A program made the position numbers and the translations under genes. DNA of 64,000 nt, from contig JAHDWN010000028.1 in the NCBI GenBank assembly GCA_023382675.1, positions 1-64,000 on the forward strand, read 5' to 3'. This document shows, in pieces, positions 8,651 through 16,372 of the stretch (within the stretch, counting starts at the first letter, position 1; every line of letters begins with the position of its first letter). The notes below the pieces were generated by a model that did not search any database, was not told the DNA's origin, and saw only the letters and a list, made by a program, of their open reading frames with translations. The stretch comes from Anaerolineae bacterium (GTDB lineage Bacteria > Chloroflexota > Anaerolineae > Aggregatilineales > Phototrophicaceae).

Positions 8651-10225
8651 TTGACCACCAGCCAGATATGGGCAGGCAAATTTAACGTTTCCGGTGCTGA
8701 CATTGATTACCTGACCAATCTGCTGCTCGAACGCGAGACCCCCTTGAGCCTGGAAGCGCTGGCGTTGGCCTTGATCGAAAAGCGTCAAACCGACGAAGTC
8801 GAGAAAGCGCGCAAGCGTTACGAAGATGTCCGGCCGTATCGCCCCTCAGAAATCTATGCGGTTGGGCAACGGATCATGTTTCCGGCGCTTGAACATTCGA
8901 TTGCGACCGTCACGCACGAACGCAAGGGTTTCAGCCCGGACAGCGGCGAATTCACTGTGATCGGGGTCGTCTTTGACGACACTGACGACAAAGAGCGTGA
9001 GTTCGCCTCTGCGCTGACAGTCGATCACGTGCTCAACCAGGTGGATGAGACAGCCATCGCTATGCCGGGCATCGAGCAGCAGAGCGCCGAGGAAATCCTG
9101 ACGGAGTACGGTGAAAAAATCATCGCCAGCTTGAAGAAACGCCTGCAAGAAAACGACGACTTGATTTCGGTTGCCGGTAAATGGTTCTCACGCAGCCTGA
9201 TACTCGACGTGAACGAAGGCCATCTAAACCTCGCGGAAGCCGTCCTCGACATCATGGGCGGTGGCCCGCTTGCGCCCCAAGCGATCCTTGAGCAGATTGG
9301 CTCTATTGGCAATGCGCCGGAAGAACTGCAAATCTACAGCCTGAATTATGCGTTGATGCACGATCCGCGTTTTGACGAGGTCGGCCCCGTCGGGCAGGTA
9401 TTGTGGTATCTGGCGCGGCTGGAGCCGGACGAAGTCAAGCAAGTGCCACAGATACTCCGCTATACGCCGATTGAATATGATCCAAAGCTGCTGACAGCGG
9501 AGATGGAAGCGCTGATCGCTGAACTGGACGACGAGCTATCGGGAATTGAGTCGGAGTCCTTGGGCGAACGTGAAGACGCCTCCATCGCGCTGATCTACCC
9601 ACACCGGCGCGCGGGAACGCTGCCCTTGAACGCCAAGATGCGCGTCGTGTTTCCAACTGCCCTGAGCACACCGCGCGTCTGGGTCACATTGGTCGATGGG
9701 CAGGACGGCGAGGAGTCTATCGGCTGGGTCGTGCGCGAACAGCGCTACGTCTACGGCCTTAACAGCCTGTATCGCAAACACACGCTGCCGGTCGGCGCAT
9801 TTGTCAGTGTGCGGCGTGGCGAGCAAGACGGTCACATCGTGATCGACTTTCGTTCGCACAAGCCCCGCACCGAGTGGGTCAAGCTGATCACGCCCAAAAA
9901 CAACCAGCTCGCGTTTGACGAGCAGAAGCGCTCCATCGGCGCAGAATATGACGATCTGTTGATCCTGGGTACAGATGACATCGCGGGTGTGGATGCCATG
10001 GGCGAACAGGCGCGGCAGCAGCGGCGGCCCCTGGCGTCGATCATCCGCACGATTCTGGGCGAGCTGGCACGATTCTCGCCGCAATCGGCTGTACACGCCA
10101 AAACGATTTACAGCGCCGTCAATGTGTTGCGGCGCTGTCCACCCGGCCCGATACTCGCGACGCTGGTGAGCAATCCGGACTTTGAGTACGTGGGCAATCA
10201 CTACTGGAAAATCAGCGAGCGATAA
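8651..10225 (+). CDS. Uncharacterised protein with two winged-helix-like segments
   Basis: Unrecognised 524-residue cytosolic protein; TTG start with AAGGAG 6 bases upstream. Visible parts: an N-terminal HTH-like stretch (LLERETPLSLEALALALIEKR), a beta-barrel-like segment (YAVGQRIMFPALEHSIATV, then GEFTVIGVVFDD), a first HARE-HTH-like winged helix around 195-255 (HLNLAEAVLDIMGGGPLA, then LMHDPRFDEVG), a beta-rich middle (about 310-410), and a second winged-helix-like C-terminus (LASIIRTILGELARF to FEYVGNHYWKI). No signal peptide or TM segment. This suggests nucleic-acid or complex binding, but no reaction can be assigned. It is followed by two small genes on the same strand after 12 and 23 bases. 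Confidence 0.8.
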   Translation: MTTSQIWAGKFNVSGADIDYLTNLLLERETPLSLEALALALIEKRQTDEVEKARKRYEDVRPYRPSEIYAVGQRIMFPALEHSIATVTHERKGFSPDSGEFTVIGVVFDDTDDKEREFASALTVDHVLNQVDETAIAMPGIEQQSAEEILTEYGEKIIASLKKRLQENDDLISVAGKWFSRSLILDVNEGHLNLAEAVLDIMGGGPLAPQAILEQIGSIGNAPEELQIYSLNYALMHDPRFDEVGPVGQVLWYLARLEPDEVKQVPQILRYTPIEYDPKLLTAEMEALIAELDDELSGIESESLGEREDASIALIYPHRRAGTLPLNAKMRVVFPTALSTPRVWVTLVDGQDGEESIGWVVREQRYVYGLNSLYRKHTLPVGAFVSVRRGEQDGHIVIDFRSHKPRTEWVKLITPKNNQLAFDEQKRSIGAEYDDLLILGTDDIAGVDAMGEQARQQRRPLASIIRTILGELARFSPQSAVHAKTIYSAVNVLRRCPPGPILATLVSNPDFEYVGNHYWKISER

Positions 10226-10237
10226 GAGTAATCCGCC

Positions 10238-10672
10238 ATGCAGCCTTCACCTGATAAGCCAAGCTTGCTCGTCAAACCCACTGTAGACACCAAATATCAC
10301 ATCGACTATTCGTGGTGGGAAACCAGCGGTGAAGACCTGCGCACGTATATTCTCAGCCATCTGCTGCCTGAGCAGCGCGATCAACTGAGCCAGACGACGG
10401 AAGAGCGCGTGATCGACCATGTCGATCCGGATACGGGCGAAGTGTTCCAGATGGACGAACTGGGGCTGGCGATCCAGCTTGCAGCCAAAGACCCGGATTA
10501 CGTTGGCCCACAAACAGCATTAGTGGACAGTATCTTTCGCGTCTTTCTGGCGAATGGTAATCGACCGCTTTCGATCCGGGATTTGGCTGAGCGAACGAAC
10601 CGCCCTGCCAACACAATTCTGAAAATGCTGAGTGGACACATCTGGAAAGGCATTCGCCCTTACCAATCGTAG
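10238..10672 (+). CDS. Uncharacterised small protein with C-terminal HTH-like region
   Basis: 144 residues, not recognised. The N-terminal half is acidic and contains YHIDYSWWETSGEDLRTYI and a segment DHVDPDTGEVFQMDEL. The last 45 residues (DSIFRVFLANGNRPLSIRDLAE and TNRPANTILKMLSG) look like a winged helix in which a recognition helix follows a turn, ending WKGIRPY. No TM segment. Placed 12 bases after the 524-residue gene and 23 bases before the next, so the three are likely one operon; two of the three products having HTH-like folds hints at a DNA- or RNA-associated complex. Confidence 0.75.
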   Translation: MQPSPDKPSLLVKPTVDTKYHIDYSWWETSGEDLRTYILSHLLPEQRDQLSQTTEERVIDHVDPDTGEVFQMDELGLAIQLAAKDPDYVGPQTALVDSIFRVFLANGNRPLSIRDLAERTNRPANTILKMLSGHIWKGIRPYQS

Positions 10673-10695
10673 ACGACTAAGGAGACAATGCGGGT

Positions 10696-11118
10696 ATGGG
10701 TCGCGTGATCAATACTGACAGCACTGGCAAGCAGCGCAATCAACTTATGCGCACGGCTGCCGAATTACTGCGCCGTTTGAGCCAACAACAAGACATCGAC
10801 GATAACGCCAAGGACATGCTGGCTGCCATGGTCTTTTGCTTCCGTGGCATTGACGAGGGCATTGAACAGTCGGCGCAGGCGTGGGAAAAACGCGACTATT
10901 GGATGAAGGCTGACGAACTGCGACAGCGTTGGTTCTGGGCGGGTGGCATGGCCGACGACTTGAAGGCGCTGCTGGTTGCCGAAGAATGGGATCGGCTGCC
11001 GGCGGTGCTGGCAAAACTGCTCCCGCGCTTCAATGAGTTCAAGATCACCAAGTTCACCCGCAGCGAAGAAGTCTGGGCCGGCAGTTACGCGCGCCTGCTG
11101 CGCGAGCAGGCCAGATAA
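10696..11118 (+). CDS. Uncharacterised alpha-helical protein, third gene of operon
   Basis: 140 residues, not recognised. Predicted mostly helical, with a tryptophan-rich centre (AWEKRDYWMKADELRQRWFW) and no cysteine pairs, TM helices or nucleotide motifs. AAGGAG lies 11 bases before the ATG. It is the last gene of the operon begun at 8651 and converges on the LCP gene; the 51-base gap holds no obvious terminator. Its helical, dimer-like character would suit an accessory or effector-binding subunit, but that is a guess. Confidence 0.75.
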   Translation: MGRVINTDSTGKQRNQLMRTAAELLRRLSQQQDIDDNAKDMLAAMVFCFRGIDEGIEQSAQAWEKRDYWMKADELRQRWFWAGGMADDLKALLVAEEWDRLPAVLAKLLPRFNEFKITKFTRSEEVWAGSYARLLREQAR

Positions 11119-11169
11119 GCGACGGGCGGCAGCGGCCTCTCATCAACCATAAATCATCGATGCTCGGTA

Positions 11170-12066
11170 TCAGTCGAAGCGCTCGGCTATCCATTCTGCC
11201 AGCGCATCTATATCTGGCGTCGGGTTGCCGTTGATCGTCGTGGTGATTAGCGACCGGTCGATCACCTGGCTATCAAAGCGGCCAAAACTCAGTAGCATCG
11301 CCGGGGCATATCGCAGCATATCGACGACGTTAATATCCGTATCGGTGGCGCGTCCGATAGCAGCAACGGCAGCAGGCCAGTTCCACGGCAAAATCAGCCG
11401 GGATGCCAACGCAGAGATGACCTGCTGCTGGCGCTCCGCGCGTCGGTAGTCGTCGTCGCCGTGACGGGTGCGGGCATAGATCAGAGCGCGCACACCATCC
11501 ATCGTCTGGACGCCCGGCTCAAAGCGCACCGTTGTCGTGCCACCGTCCTCTGTCGGATAGGCATAGTCTTCGACGACAGATTCAACATTGATCGTCACCC
11601 CACCCACGGCATCGACCAGCGCGACGAAGCCTTCAAAATCAAGGCGCAGGTAGCGGTCGAGCTGAATGTCGAAGGCAGTGTCAATGCTTTCCTCCATCAA
11701 GGTGACGCCCCGCCCTGGTGCTTCCATCTCGCCGAGCATATGGATCGCGTTGACACGCTGTTCGCCGTAGGTGTCCGCCTCCAGGAACAAATCGCGCGGG
11801 ATCGAGAGCAAGCTGATGCGATGACGCCCAGGCTGTATGCCCATCAGGATAATGCTGTCGGCGCGGCTGACTTCGCCCTCCCCTGGCCGCGAGTCCAGAC
11901 CCAGGATCAAGACATCGAACGGCGGCGGCGGAAAGATGGCGTAGGCCATCAGACCGAATCCGCACAGAAACAGCAGAACGACCAGAAACAGCAAACAGCC
12001 CCAGGCACAGCCTCTTGGGCGACGCGAGAGCGGTTTGGAGGGTTGTGTCGGATCAGATTCGATCAT
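11170..12066 (-). CDS. LytR-CpsA-Psr (LCP) family cell-envelope transferase
   Basis: LCP proteins attach polyprenyl-linked glycopolymers to the cell wall from the outer face of the membrane. 298 residues: short cytoplasmic tail with arginines, one TM helix (about 23-45), then the LCP domain beginning FDVLILGLDSRPGEGEVSRADSIIL, with SIPRDLFLE, YLRLDFEGFVALVDAVGGV and ARTRHGDDDYRRAERQQ, the conserved Asp/Arg residues that bind the pyrophosphate and metal. Gap to the upstream pfkA gene is 6 bases, so co-transcription is likely. The acceptor polymer cannot be told from sequence. Confidence 0.93.
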   Translation of the reverse strand: MIESDPTQPSKPLSRRPRGCAWGCLLFLVVLLFLCGFGLMAYAIFPPPPFDVLILGLDSRPGEGEVSRADSIILMGIQPGRHRISLLSIPRDLFLEADTYGEQRVNAIHMLGEMEAPGRGVTLMEESIDTAFDIQLDRYLRLDFEGFVALVDAVGGVTINVESVVEDYAYPTEDGGTTTVRFEPGVQTMDGVRALIYARTRHGDDDYRRAERQQQVISALASRLILPWNWPAAVAAIGRATDTDINVVDMLRYAPAMLLSFGRFDSQVIDRSLITTTINGNPTPDIDALAEWIAERFD

Positions 12067-12072
12067 CAGCCA

Positions 12073-13155
12073 TCAGCCAAAAACTATTCCGAGATGACGC
12101 GCCATACGTACCATTTCGCCATCGGGGTTAACACGATTGATCTTGGCGGCGTCCTGCATCGGTGCGGCGATCAGCTTCGTACCGCGCAGCGCGACCATGT
12201 GCCCCCAGCGTTCCTGCGCCACGAAGTGAACGGCGGCTGAGCCAAAGCGCGTCGCCAGCCAACGATCACGCGGAGTTGGCTGACCGCCCCGCTGCACATG
12301 CCCAAGCCGGGTGACACGGACTTCGGCTTCGAGGCAGTCAGCAATGGCATTGCCAACGAGATATCCGATGCCGCCGAGACGTGCCTGGGACATGGGATCG
12401 CCATGGAAGATGTATTCCTGCTCGCCATCAATCGGGTGTGCGCCTTCAGCAACCACGACCAGACTGTAGCGCCGTCCAGCCTCCTGGAGCGCCAGAATCT
12501 TGTCGCAGACGATGTTGATGTCGAACGGGATCTCCGGAACGAGGATGGCATCGGCCCCACCGGCGACCCCGGTCGTGAGCGCGATCCACCCCGCGTCGCG
12601 CCCCATGACTTCGAGCACCATCACGCGATGATGGCTCTCTGCGGTGGTTTGCAGTTTATCCAATGCTTCAGTCGCCGTCACGACCGCAGTATCGAACCCG
12701 AAGGTGACATCGGTTGCAGACAGATCGTTATCGATGGTCTTGGGAACACCGACAATGCGCGCCCCCAATTCGACCAGACGAAGCGCAGCAGCCATCGTGC
12801 CCGCACCGCCGGCGGCAATCATCGCATCCAGATTCAGCTCGTGCATACGGGTAATGACATCCTGCGCAGCATCGACCATGATCTGAGTGCCATCCGGCTG
12901 AACGACAGGGCGCATGAACGGATTGCCCCGATTGACTGCACCCAGAACCGTCCCGCCACGAGCGAGCAGATCGTAGGCATTGTGCGGCGAAAGCGTCATG
13001 ACCGGTGTCCCGGCCAGAAGACCATCGAAGCCCTGGCGGATACCAACAACTTCCCAGCCAAATGCGTTATACGCCGTGAGCACCACGGAGCGGATCACCG
13101 CGTTCAACCCAGGTGCGTCACCACCGCCGGTGAGGATGCCGATGCGCTTGGTCAC
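12073..13155 (-). CDS. pfkA: 6-phosphofructokinase with altered GGDGS motif
   Basis: Phosphorylates fructose 6-phosphate in glycolysis. 360 residues from the GTG at 13155 (AAGG 7 bases upstream; the earlier TTG is too close to it). Seen: GGGDAPGLNAVIR phosphate loop at 10-22, PKTIDND with the catalytic Asp, VMGRDAGWIAL substrate loop, and RLGHVQRGGQPTPRDR. Two features need care. The usual GGDGS/GGDGT loop reads GGAGT: the Mg-ATP-binding Asp (E. coli Asp103) is Ala118 (codon 12802-12804). Gly at the next position suggests ATP as donor, whereas Lys139 in PKTIDND is more usual in pyrophosphate-dependent enzymes. Phosphoryl donor is therefore uncertain. Confidence 0.9.
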   Translation of the reverse strand: MTKRIGILTGGGDAPGLNAVIRSVVLTAYNAFGWEVVGIRQGFDGLLAGTPVMTLSPHNAYDLLARGGTVLGAVNRGNPFMRPVVQPDGTQIMVDAAQDVITRMHELNLDAMIAAGGAGTMAAALRLVELGARIVGVPKTIDNDLSATDVTFGFDTAVVTATEALDKLQTTAESHHRVMVLEVMGRDAGWIALTTGVAGGADAILVPEIPFDINIVCDKILALQEAGRRYSLVVVAEGAHPIDGEQEYIFHGDPMSQARLGGIGYLVGNAIADCLEAEVRVTRLGHVQRGGQPTPRDRWLATRFGSAAVHFVAQERWGHMVALRGTKLIAAPMQDAAKINRVNPDGEMVRMARHLGIVFG

Positions 13156-13209
13156 AATCAAGCCTTGGTCAATTACAAAACTCGCGCGAATTCTATCATA
13201 GGCACCGAA

Positions 13210-13752
13210 TTATGATGCAGGCGAATCTGGCTCATACAAGAGCCAATCTGCACCGTCTGCATCCAGAACAAAGAGACCGCCATGACGCTCGCGTATGTAC
13301 ACCGTGCCATCGGCGGCAGTCTGGACAATGGTTTCGAAGGGGAACTCATATTCAGCTACGGCCCAGCCCAGCCGATTGCGCACTTCAGCGCGCTCGCGCC
13401 AGATCAGGCCCATACCCCGGCGCGGTTGATAGGTATAAGGTGGCTGATCGACATTCAGTGCGGGATCGTATTCGATCATGCCGTCCTCGAACGTATCCTC
13501 GAATGCCTGCCAACGGGGCGAGGACTGGCCAAGGTAGAGCACGTAAATGGTGTCCAGTTGCGTCACCCAGAGCATAAATCCGCTCTCAAATTGCATGAAC
13601 GTCGCGTGCGACCGGCGGCCGGGATCGCGCGCGCAATCTGTGGGCCTGTGGTCGCGCATGAACCAGGTATTCTCACAGGGCGGCACATCATCACAGGCAG
13701 ACAGCCCAACGAGCAAGATGGCAAGCACAGGTGCGTACCCAAGTCTTTTCAT
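13210..13752 (-). CDS. Putative lipoprotein of unknown function
   Basis: About 180 residues from the ATG at 13752 (AAGGA closely upstream). The N-terminus MKRLGYAPVLAILLVGLSAC is a signal peptide ending in the lipobox LSAC. The mature part starts with a cysteine-bearing segment (DDVPPCENTWF, then RPTDCARDP) and is otherwise beta-rich with many aromatic residues (FESGFMLWVTQLDTIYVLYLG). No family recognised. It precedes pfkA by 54 bases on the same strand and is divergent from the small membrane protein gene at 13886. Confidence 0.8.
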   Translation of the reverse strand: MKRLGYAPVLAILLVGLSACDDVPPCENTWFMRDHRPTDCARDPGRRSHATFMQFESGFMLWVTQLDTIYVLYLGQSSPRWQAFEDTFEDGMIEYDPALNVDQPPYTYQPRRGMGLIWRERAEVRNRLGWAVAEYEFPFETIVQTAADGTVYIRERHGGLFVLDADGADWLLYEPDSPAS

Positions 13753-13885
13753 ATCGATCCTTGTTTGGCCATGTACCACGAGCGACATCCAGCCCGCGAT
13801 AACAGGGAGTGCTCATCATGAGCGGGACCAATTATGGTACAATTCCACCCTCTGTGAACGGTGACATCAAGAGAGGATCAGATCC

Positions 13886-14269
13886 GTGGCACGTCGAAGG
13901 AGTTCTCGACGCAGGAGTGACAGTGATTATCGCGCCCGTGGCAAGAGCTACCGCGAAGCCCGTATTGAACTCATGACCTGGGCAGGACTCGTGATGATCT
14001 TCGCGGTCGGCGCGTTGGGACGCGAGAACAACATCAATATGCCGAACTGGTTTGTACCGTTCGCAGGTGCGGTGGTTCTGCTTGGCTCCGGGTTCTATCA
14101 ATATTCAAGCCGTTATCGCGTCAGCCCGATCACGTGGTTGGGCGGGCTGGTGCTGGTCTTGTTCGTTTTGTATAGCTGGTATGTGGATACGAACCAGCCA
14201 TTCGTCGGCGCATCGCTGATCGTCTTTTTCCTCGTCATCCTGTTTGGCGTCGTCACAGGCGACACATAG
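13886..14269 (+). CDS. Small integral membrane protein
   Basis: 127 residues from a GTG with GAGAGG upstream. A basic N-terminal tail (ARRRSSRRRSDSDYRARG) is followed by about four hydrophobic helices (MTWAGLVMIFAVGAL, WFVPFAGAVVLLGSGF, ITWLGGLVLVLFVLYSWY, ASLIVFFLVILFGVV). No functional motif is visible and the family is not recognised. A TACAAT -10-like element lies near 13836-13841, so the gene probably has its own promoter. Confidence 0.75.
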   Translation: MARRRSSRRRSDSDYRARGKSYREARIELMTWAGLVMIFAVGALGRENNINMPNWFVPFAGAVVLLGSGFYQYSSRYRVSPITWLGGLVLVLFVLYSWYVDTNQPFVGASLIVFFLVILFGVVTGDT

Positions 14270-14316
14270 CGGCAGCACGATCCAGTTAATCCGAAAGGCA
14301 ATGAGCGGCTGTTAGC

Positions 14317-14333
14317 ATGTGGTCAATCCACAT
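14317..14333. repeat. Short dyad ATGTGG-5-CCACAT
   Basis: Perfect 6-bp inverted repeat upstream of the first PucR gene. CCACAT recurs in the palindrome at 16203-16211 upstream of gltB, so a shared operator is possible; the match is short. Confidence 0.4.
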
Positions 14334-14348
14334 ATACCGCGCATATCT

Positions 14349-14395
14349 ATCAGTTGAGCGTGATCACGGTACAAAAGTCATCGCGCTCAACTGAT
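14349..14395. repeat. 16-bp inverted repeat upstream of pucR-like gene
   Basis: Arms 14349-14364 and 14380-14395 (outer 12 bases ATCAGTTGAGCG/CGCTCAACTGAT perfect; one mismatch in 16) flank a 15-base loop. No U-tract follows on either strand, so a simple terminator is unlikely. It could be an operator, a processed RNA hairpin or a remnant of a mobile repeat. Confidence 0.6.
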
Positions 14396-14440
14396 CAGCT
14401 TGAAAACATCTCTGGCCTCACGTTCCTGTATGTACTCCCC

Positions 14441-14469
14441 TTGACAATCTTGTAGGGATGCGTTATTTC
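14441..14469 (+). promoter_or_regulatory. Candidate promoter of first PucR gene
   Basis: Consensus -35 TTGACA (14441-14446), 17-base spacer, weak -10 TATTTC (14464-14469). A transcript from here would start near 14476, which excludes the ATG at 14458 and supports the start at 14509. Confidence 0.5.
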
Positions 14470-14508
14470 ATTGGCACTGAATTTGTGCAATTTGACCGAA
14501 GGCGCGGT

Positions 14509-16152
14509 ATGGACGAACAGGAACGGGTCACAGCCGAAGATGTGCGCAAATTGGCACTCCCACTCGGCACGCGAGTGATCGCCGGGAACGGCATGTTAAG
14601 CCGCGCCGTCAGTTGGGCGACGGTGATCTATCCTGAAAACGATACGCTGCCAAAATCGATTCAGCAAGACGAGATGATCCTGGTCGCGACGCCGGAGACA
14701 GGCAAACGGCATCTAACCGACCTGGAAATCGTGCGCTGGGCCTGTGATCTGAAAGCAGCGGCCATTGTCGTCAGCGAGACTCCCCCGCCGAACGTCATCG
14801 CCGAGGCGAACGCCTTCGAAATGCCGCTGATGCTCCTCCCCGCAGGCAGCCGCGCGCGAATGGTCGAAAAGGCAGTCGTCAGCCTGCTCGTCGACCGCAA
14901 AGGGCAGATAGAGCGGCGCGGCATCCAGATCTACCGGCAGCTAACCCAAATCTCCTCACGCAACGAGGGGATGCCCGAACTGATCAATGCGATTGCGCGG
15001 CTGACCAACAAGGCCATTGTCATTCAAGATAAGCGGCTTCAGTTTATCGGCAGTGTGCTTCAGCCTCAGTTCGCCGGGCTATGGGAGGAAGTGGAGACAT
15101 TCCTACGCAAGCTAGACAACCTGCCTGTCGAGTTGCAGGACCGGCACCGCGTGAGTGAAATCGAAAATCCCGCTCTGTTGCAGTCGCTGCCCACGCCGGG
15201 TCTGGCACGGCTGGTCGCCCCAATCGTCACCAAGGATGTCGGGCGCGGTTATCTCTCGATTATCGGCCACGACACCGAGCTTGACGATGTTGATCAACTG
15301 GTCGCTGAGCATGGCGCAGCAGCGTGTGCGCTTGAGATGGCAAAGGCCAAGATGGTCAGCGACACCGAAAAGCGCCTGCGTGGTACATTTCTCGACCGCG
15401 TGTTGATCGGCGACATCAGCCAGCAGGAAGCGCTCAAACAAGGAGAACGCTTCGAGCACAACATGGCGCGTCCGCACGTAGCTATTGTGCTGGCCTGGCG
15501 TGGTGACAGAGCGCTGTCGCTGCGCCGCATTGAAACGACTGTGAACACGCTCGTATCGTCGGGGAAATATCCGGCGCTCGTCTGGCAGCGCGAACGCGAA
15601 AACGAGGTCGTGGTCTTCCATGCCATCGACAGCGAGGTCAAAGACCCGCACCAGCATAGTATGCGTTTCGCCAAATCAATCACGGAAGAACTCTTGCGGC
15701 AAAACCCCGGTGCGCATCTTGCCGTGGGCATCGGACAGAAAGCCGAGGACATCGCGGGTTGGCGCGTGAGCTACAGTGAAGCGCACCAGGCGCTGGAACT
15801 GGCAGCGCGCTTGCACAGCGACACCCCCCTCTTCATCGGCGACCTGGGCGTTTACCAACTGATCCTGAGTCTGAGCGACAAGGACAAGCTTCTCAGTTTC
15901 TGTGATGCGATGCTTGGCCCGCTGCTGGATTATGATCACAAACAAAATGCGGATCTCATCAAGACGCTCGAAGCCTTCTTTCATAAGCACGGCAATTTGA
16001 GCCAGACCGCCGAAGCATTGATCGTGCATCGCAACACATTGTTGTACAGAATGTCCAGGATCAACGAGATCGCTGAGGTCGATTTCGACCGCCCGGAAAT
16101 CCGACTCGGACTGCATCTGGCGCTCACCATACGGCGACTTCTGGGTTATTAG
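14509..16152 (+). CDS. PucR-family transcriptional regulator (upstream of gltB)
   Basis: About 547 residues. N-terminal PucR domain (TAEDVRKLALPLGTRVIAGNG, then VSWATVIYP), a central GAF-/GGDEF-like sensory region, and a C-terminal PucR helix-turn-helix: LIKTLEAFFHKHGNLSQTAEAL followed by VHRNTLLYRMSRINEI. Such regulators usually control purine, amino-acid or nitrogen metabolism genes nearby. The start at 14509 has GAAGG 6 bases upstream; the ATG at 14458 lies within the predicted promoter. It is 220 bases upstream of gltB on the same strand, so control of gltB is likely but inferred. A similar regulator lies on the other side of gltB. Confidence 0.9.
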   Translation: MDEQERVTAEDVRKLALPLGTRVIAGNGMLSRAVSWATVIYPENDTLPKSIQQDEMILVATPETGKRHLTDLEIVRWACDLKAAAIVVSETPPPNVIAEANAFEMPLMLLPAGSRARMVEKAVVSLLVDRKGQIERRGIQIYRQLTQISSRNEGMPELINAIARLTNKAIVIQDKRLQFIGSVLQPQFAGLWEEVETFLRKLDNLPVELQDRHRVSEIENPALLQSLPTPGLARLVAPIVTKDVGRGYLSIIGHDTELDDVDQLVAEHGAAACALEMAKAKMVSDTEKRLRGTFLDRVLIGDISQQEALKQGERFEHNMARPHVAIVLAWRGDRALSLRRIETTVNTLVSSGKYPALVWQRERENEVVVFHAIDSEVKDPHQHSMRFAKSITEELLRQNPGAHLAVGIGQKAEDIAGWRVSYSEAHQALELAARLHSDTPLFIGDLGVYQLILSLSDKDKLLSFCDAMLGPLLDYDHKQNADLIKTLEAFFHKHGNLSQTAEALIVHRNTLLYRMSRINEIAEVDFDRPEIRLGLHLALTIRRLLGY

Positions 16153-16203
16153 ATTACAGTCGTCTTTCACTGCTTGAGTCTGCCAAACTGCATACGAAAT
16201 GCC

Positions 16204-16211
16204 CACATGTG
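16204..16211. promoter_or_regulatory. CACATGTG palindrome in gltB upstream region
   Basis: The 220-base gap before gltB (16153-16372) contains no gene. It holds this perfect palindrome, flanked by CATAC (16191) and GTATG (16218), and a TACAAT -10-like box at 16267-16272. Candidate binding site for a PucR regulator; inference only. Confidence 0.35.
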
Positions 16212-16372
16212 CAGATTGTATGAACAACTGCTCGAAAGTTCGGGCAGAAATTACCTGACGAATCATTACAATTAGAAGTTAACACCAATCTCGGGGATGT
16301 CTGCCTTGTTTAGAGGCGACAAACGCTCAATCCAACCAACGTAAGCAACACGGAAGTGAAAGGGACACCGCA

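Noticed and set aside
13789-13885. Small RNA gene between the lipoprotein and membrane protein genes
   Set aside because: Only a -10-like TACAAT is visible; no terminator or conserved structure to support an RNA.
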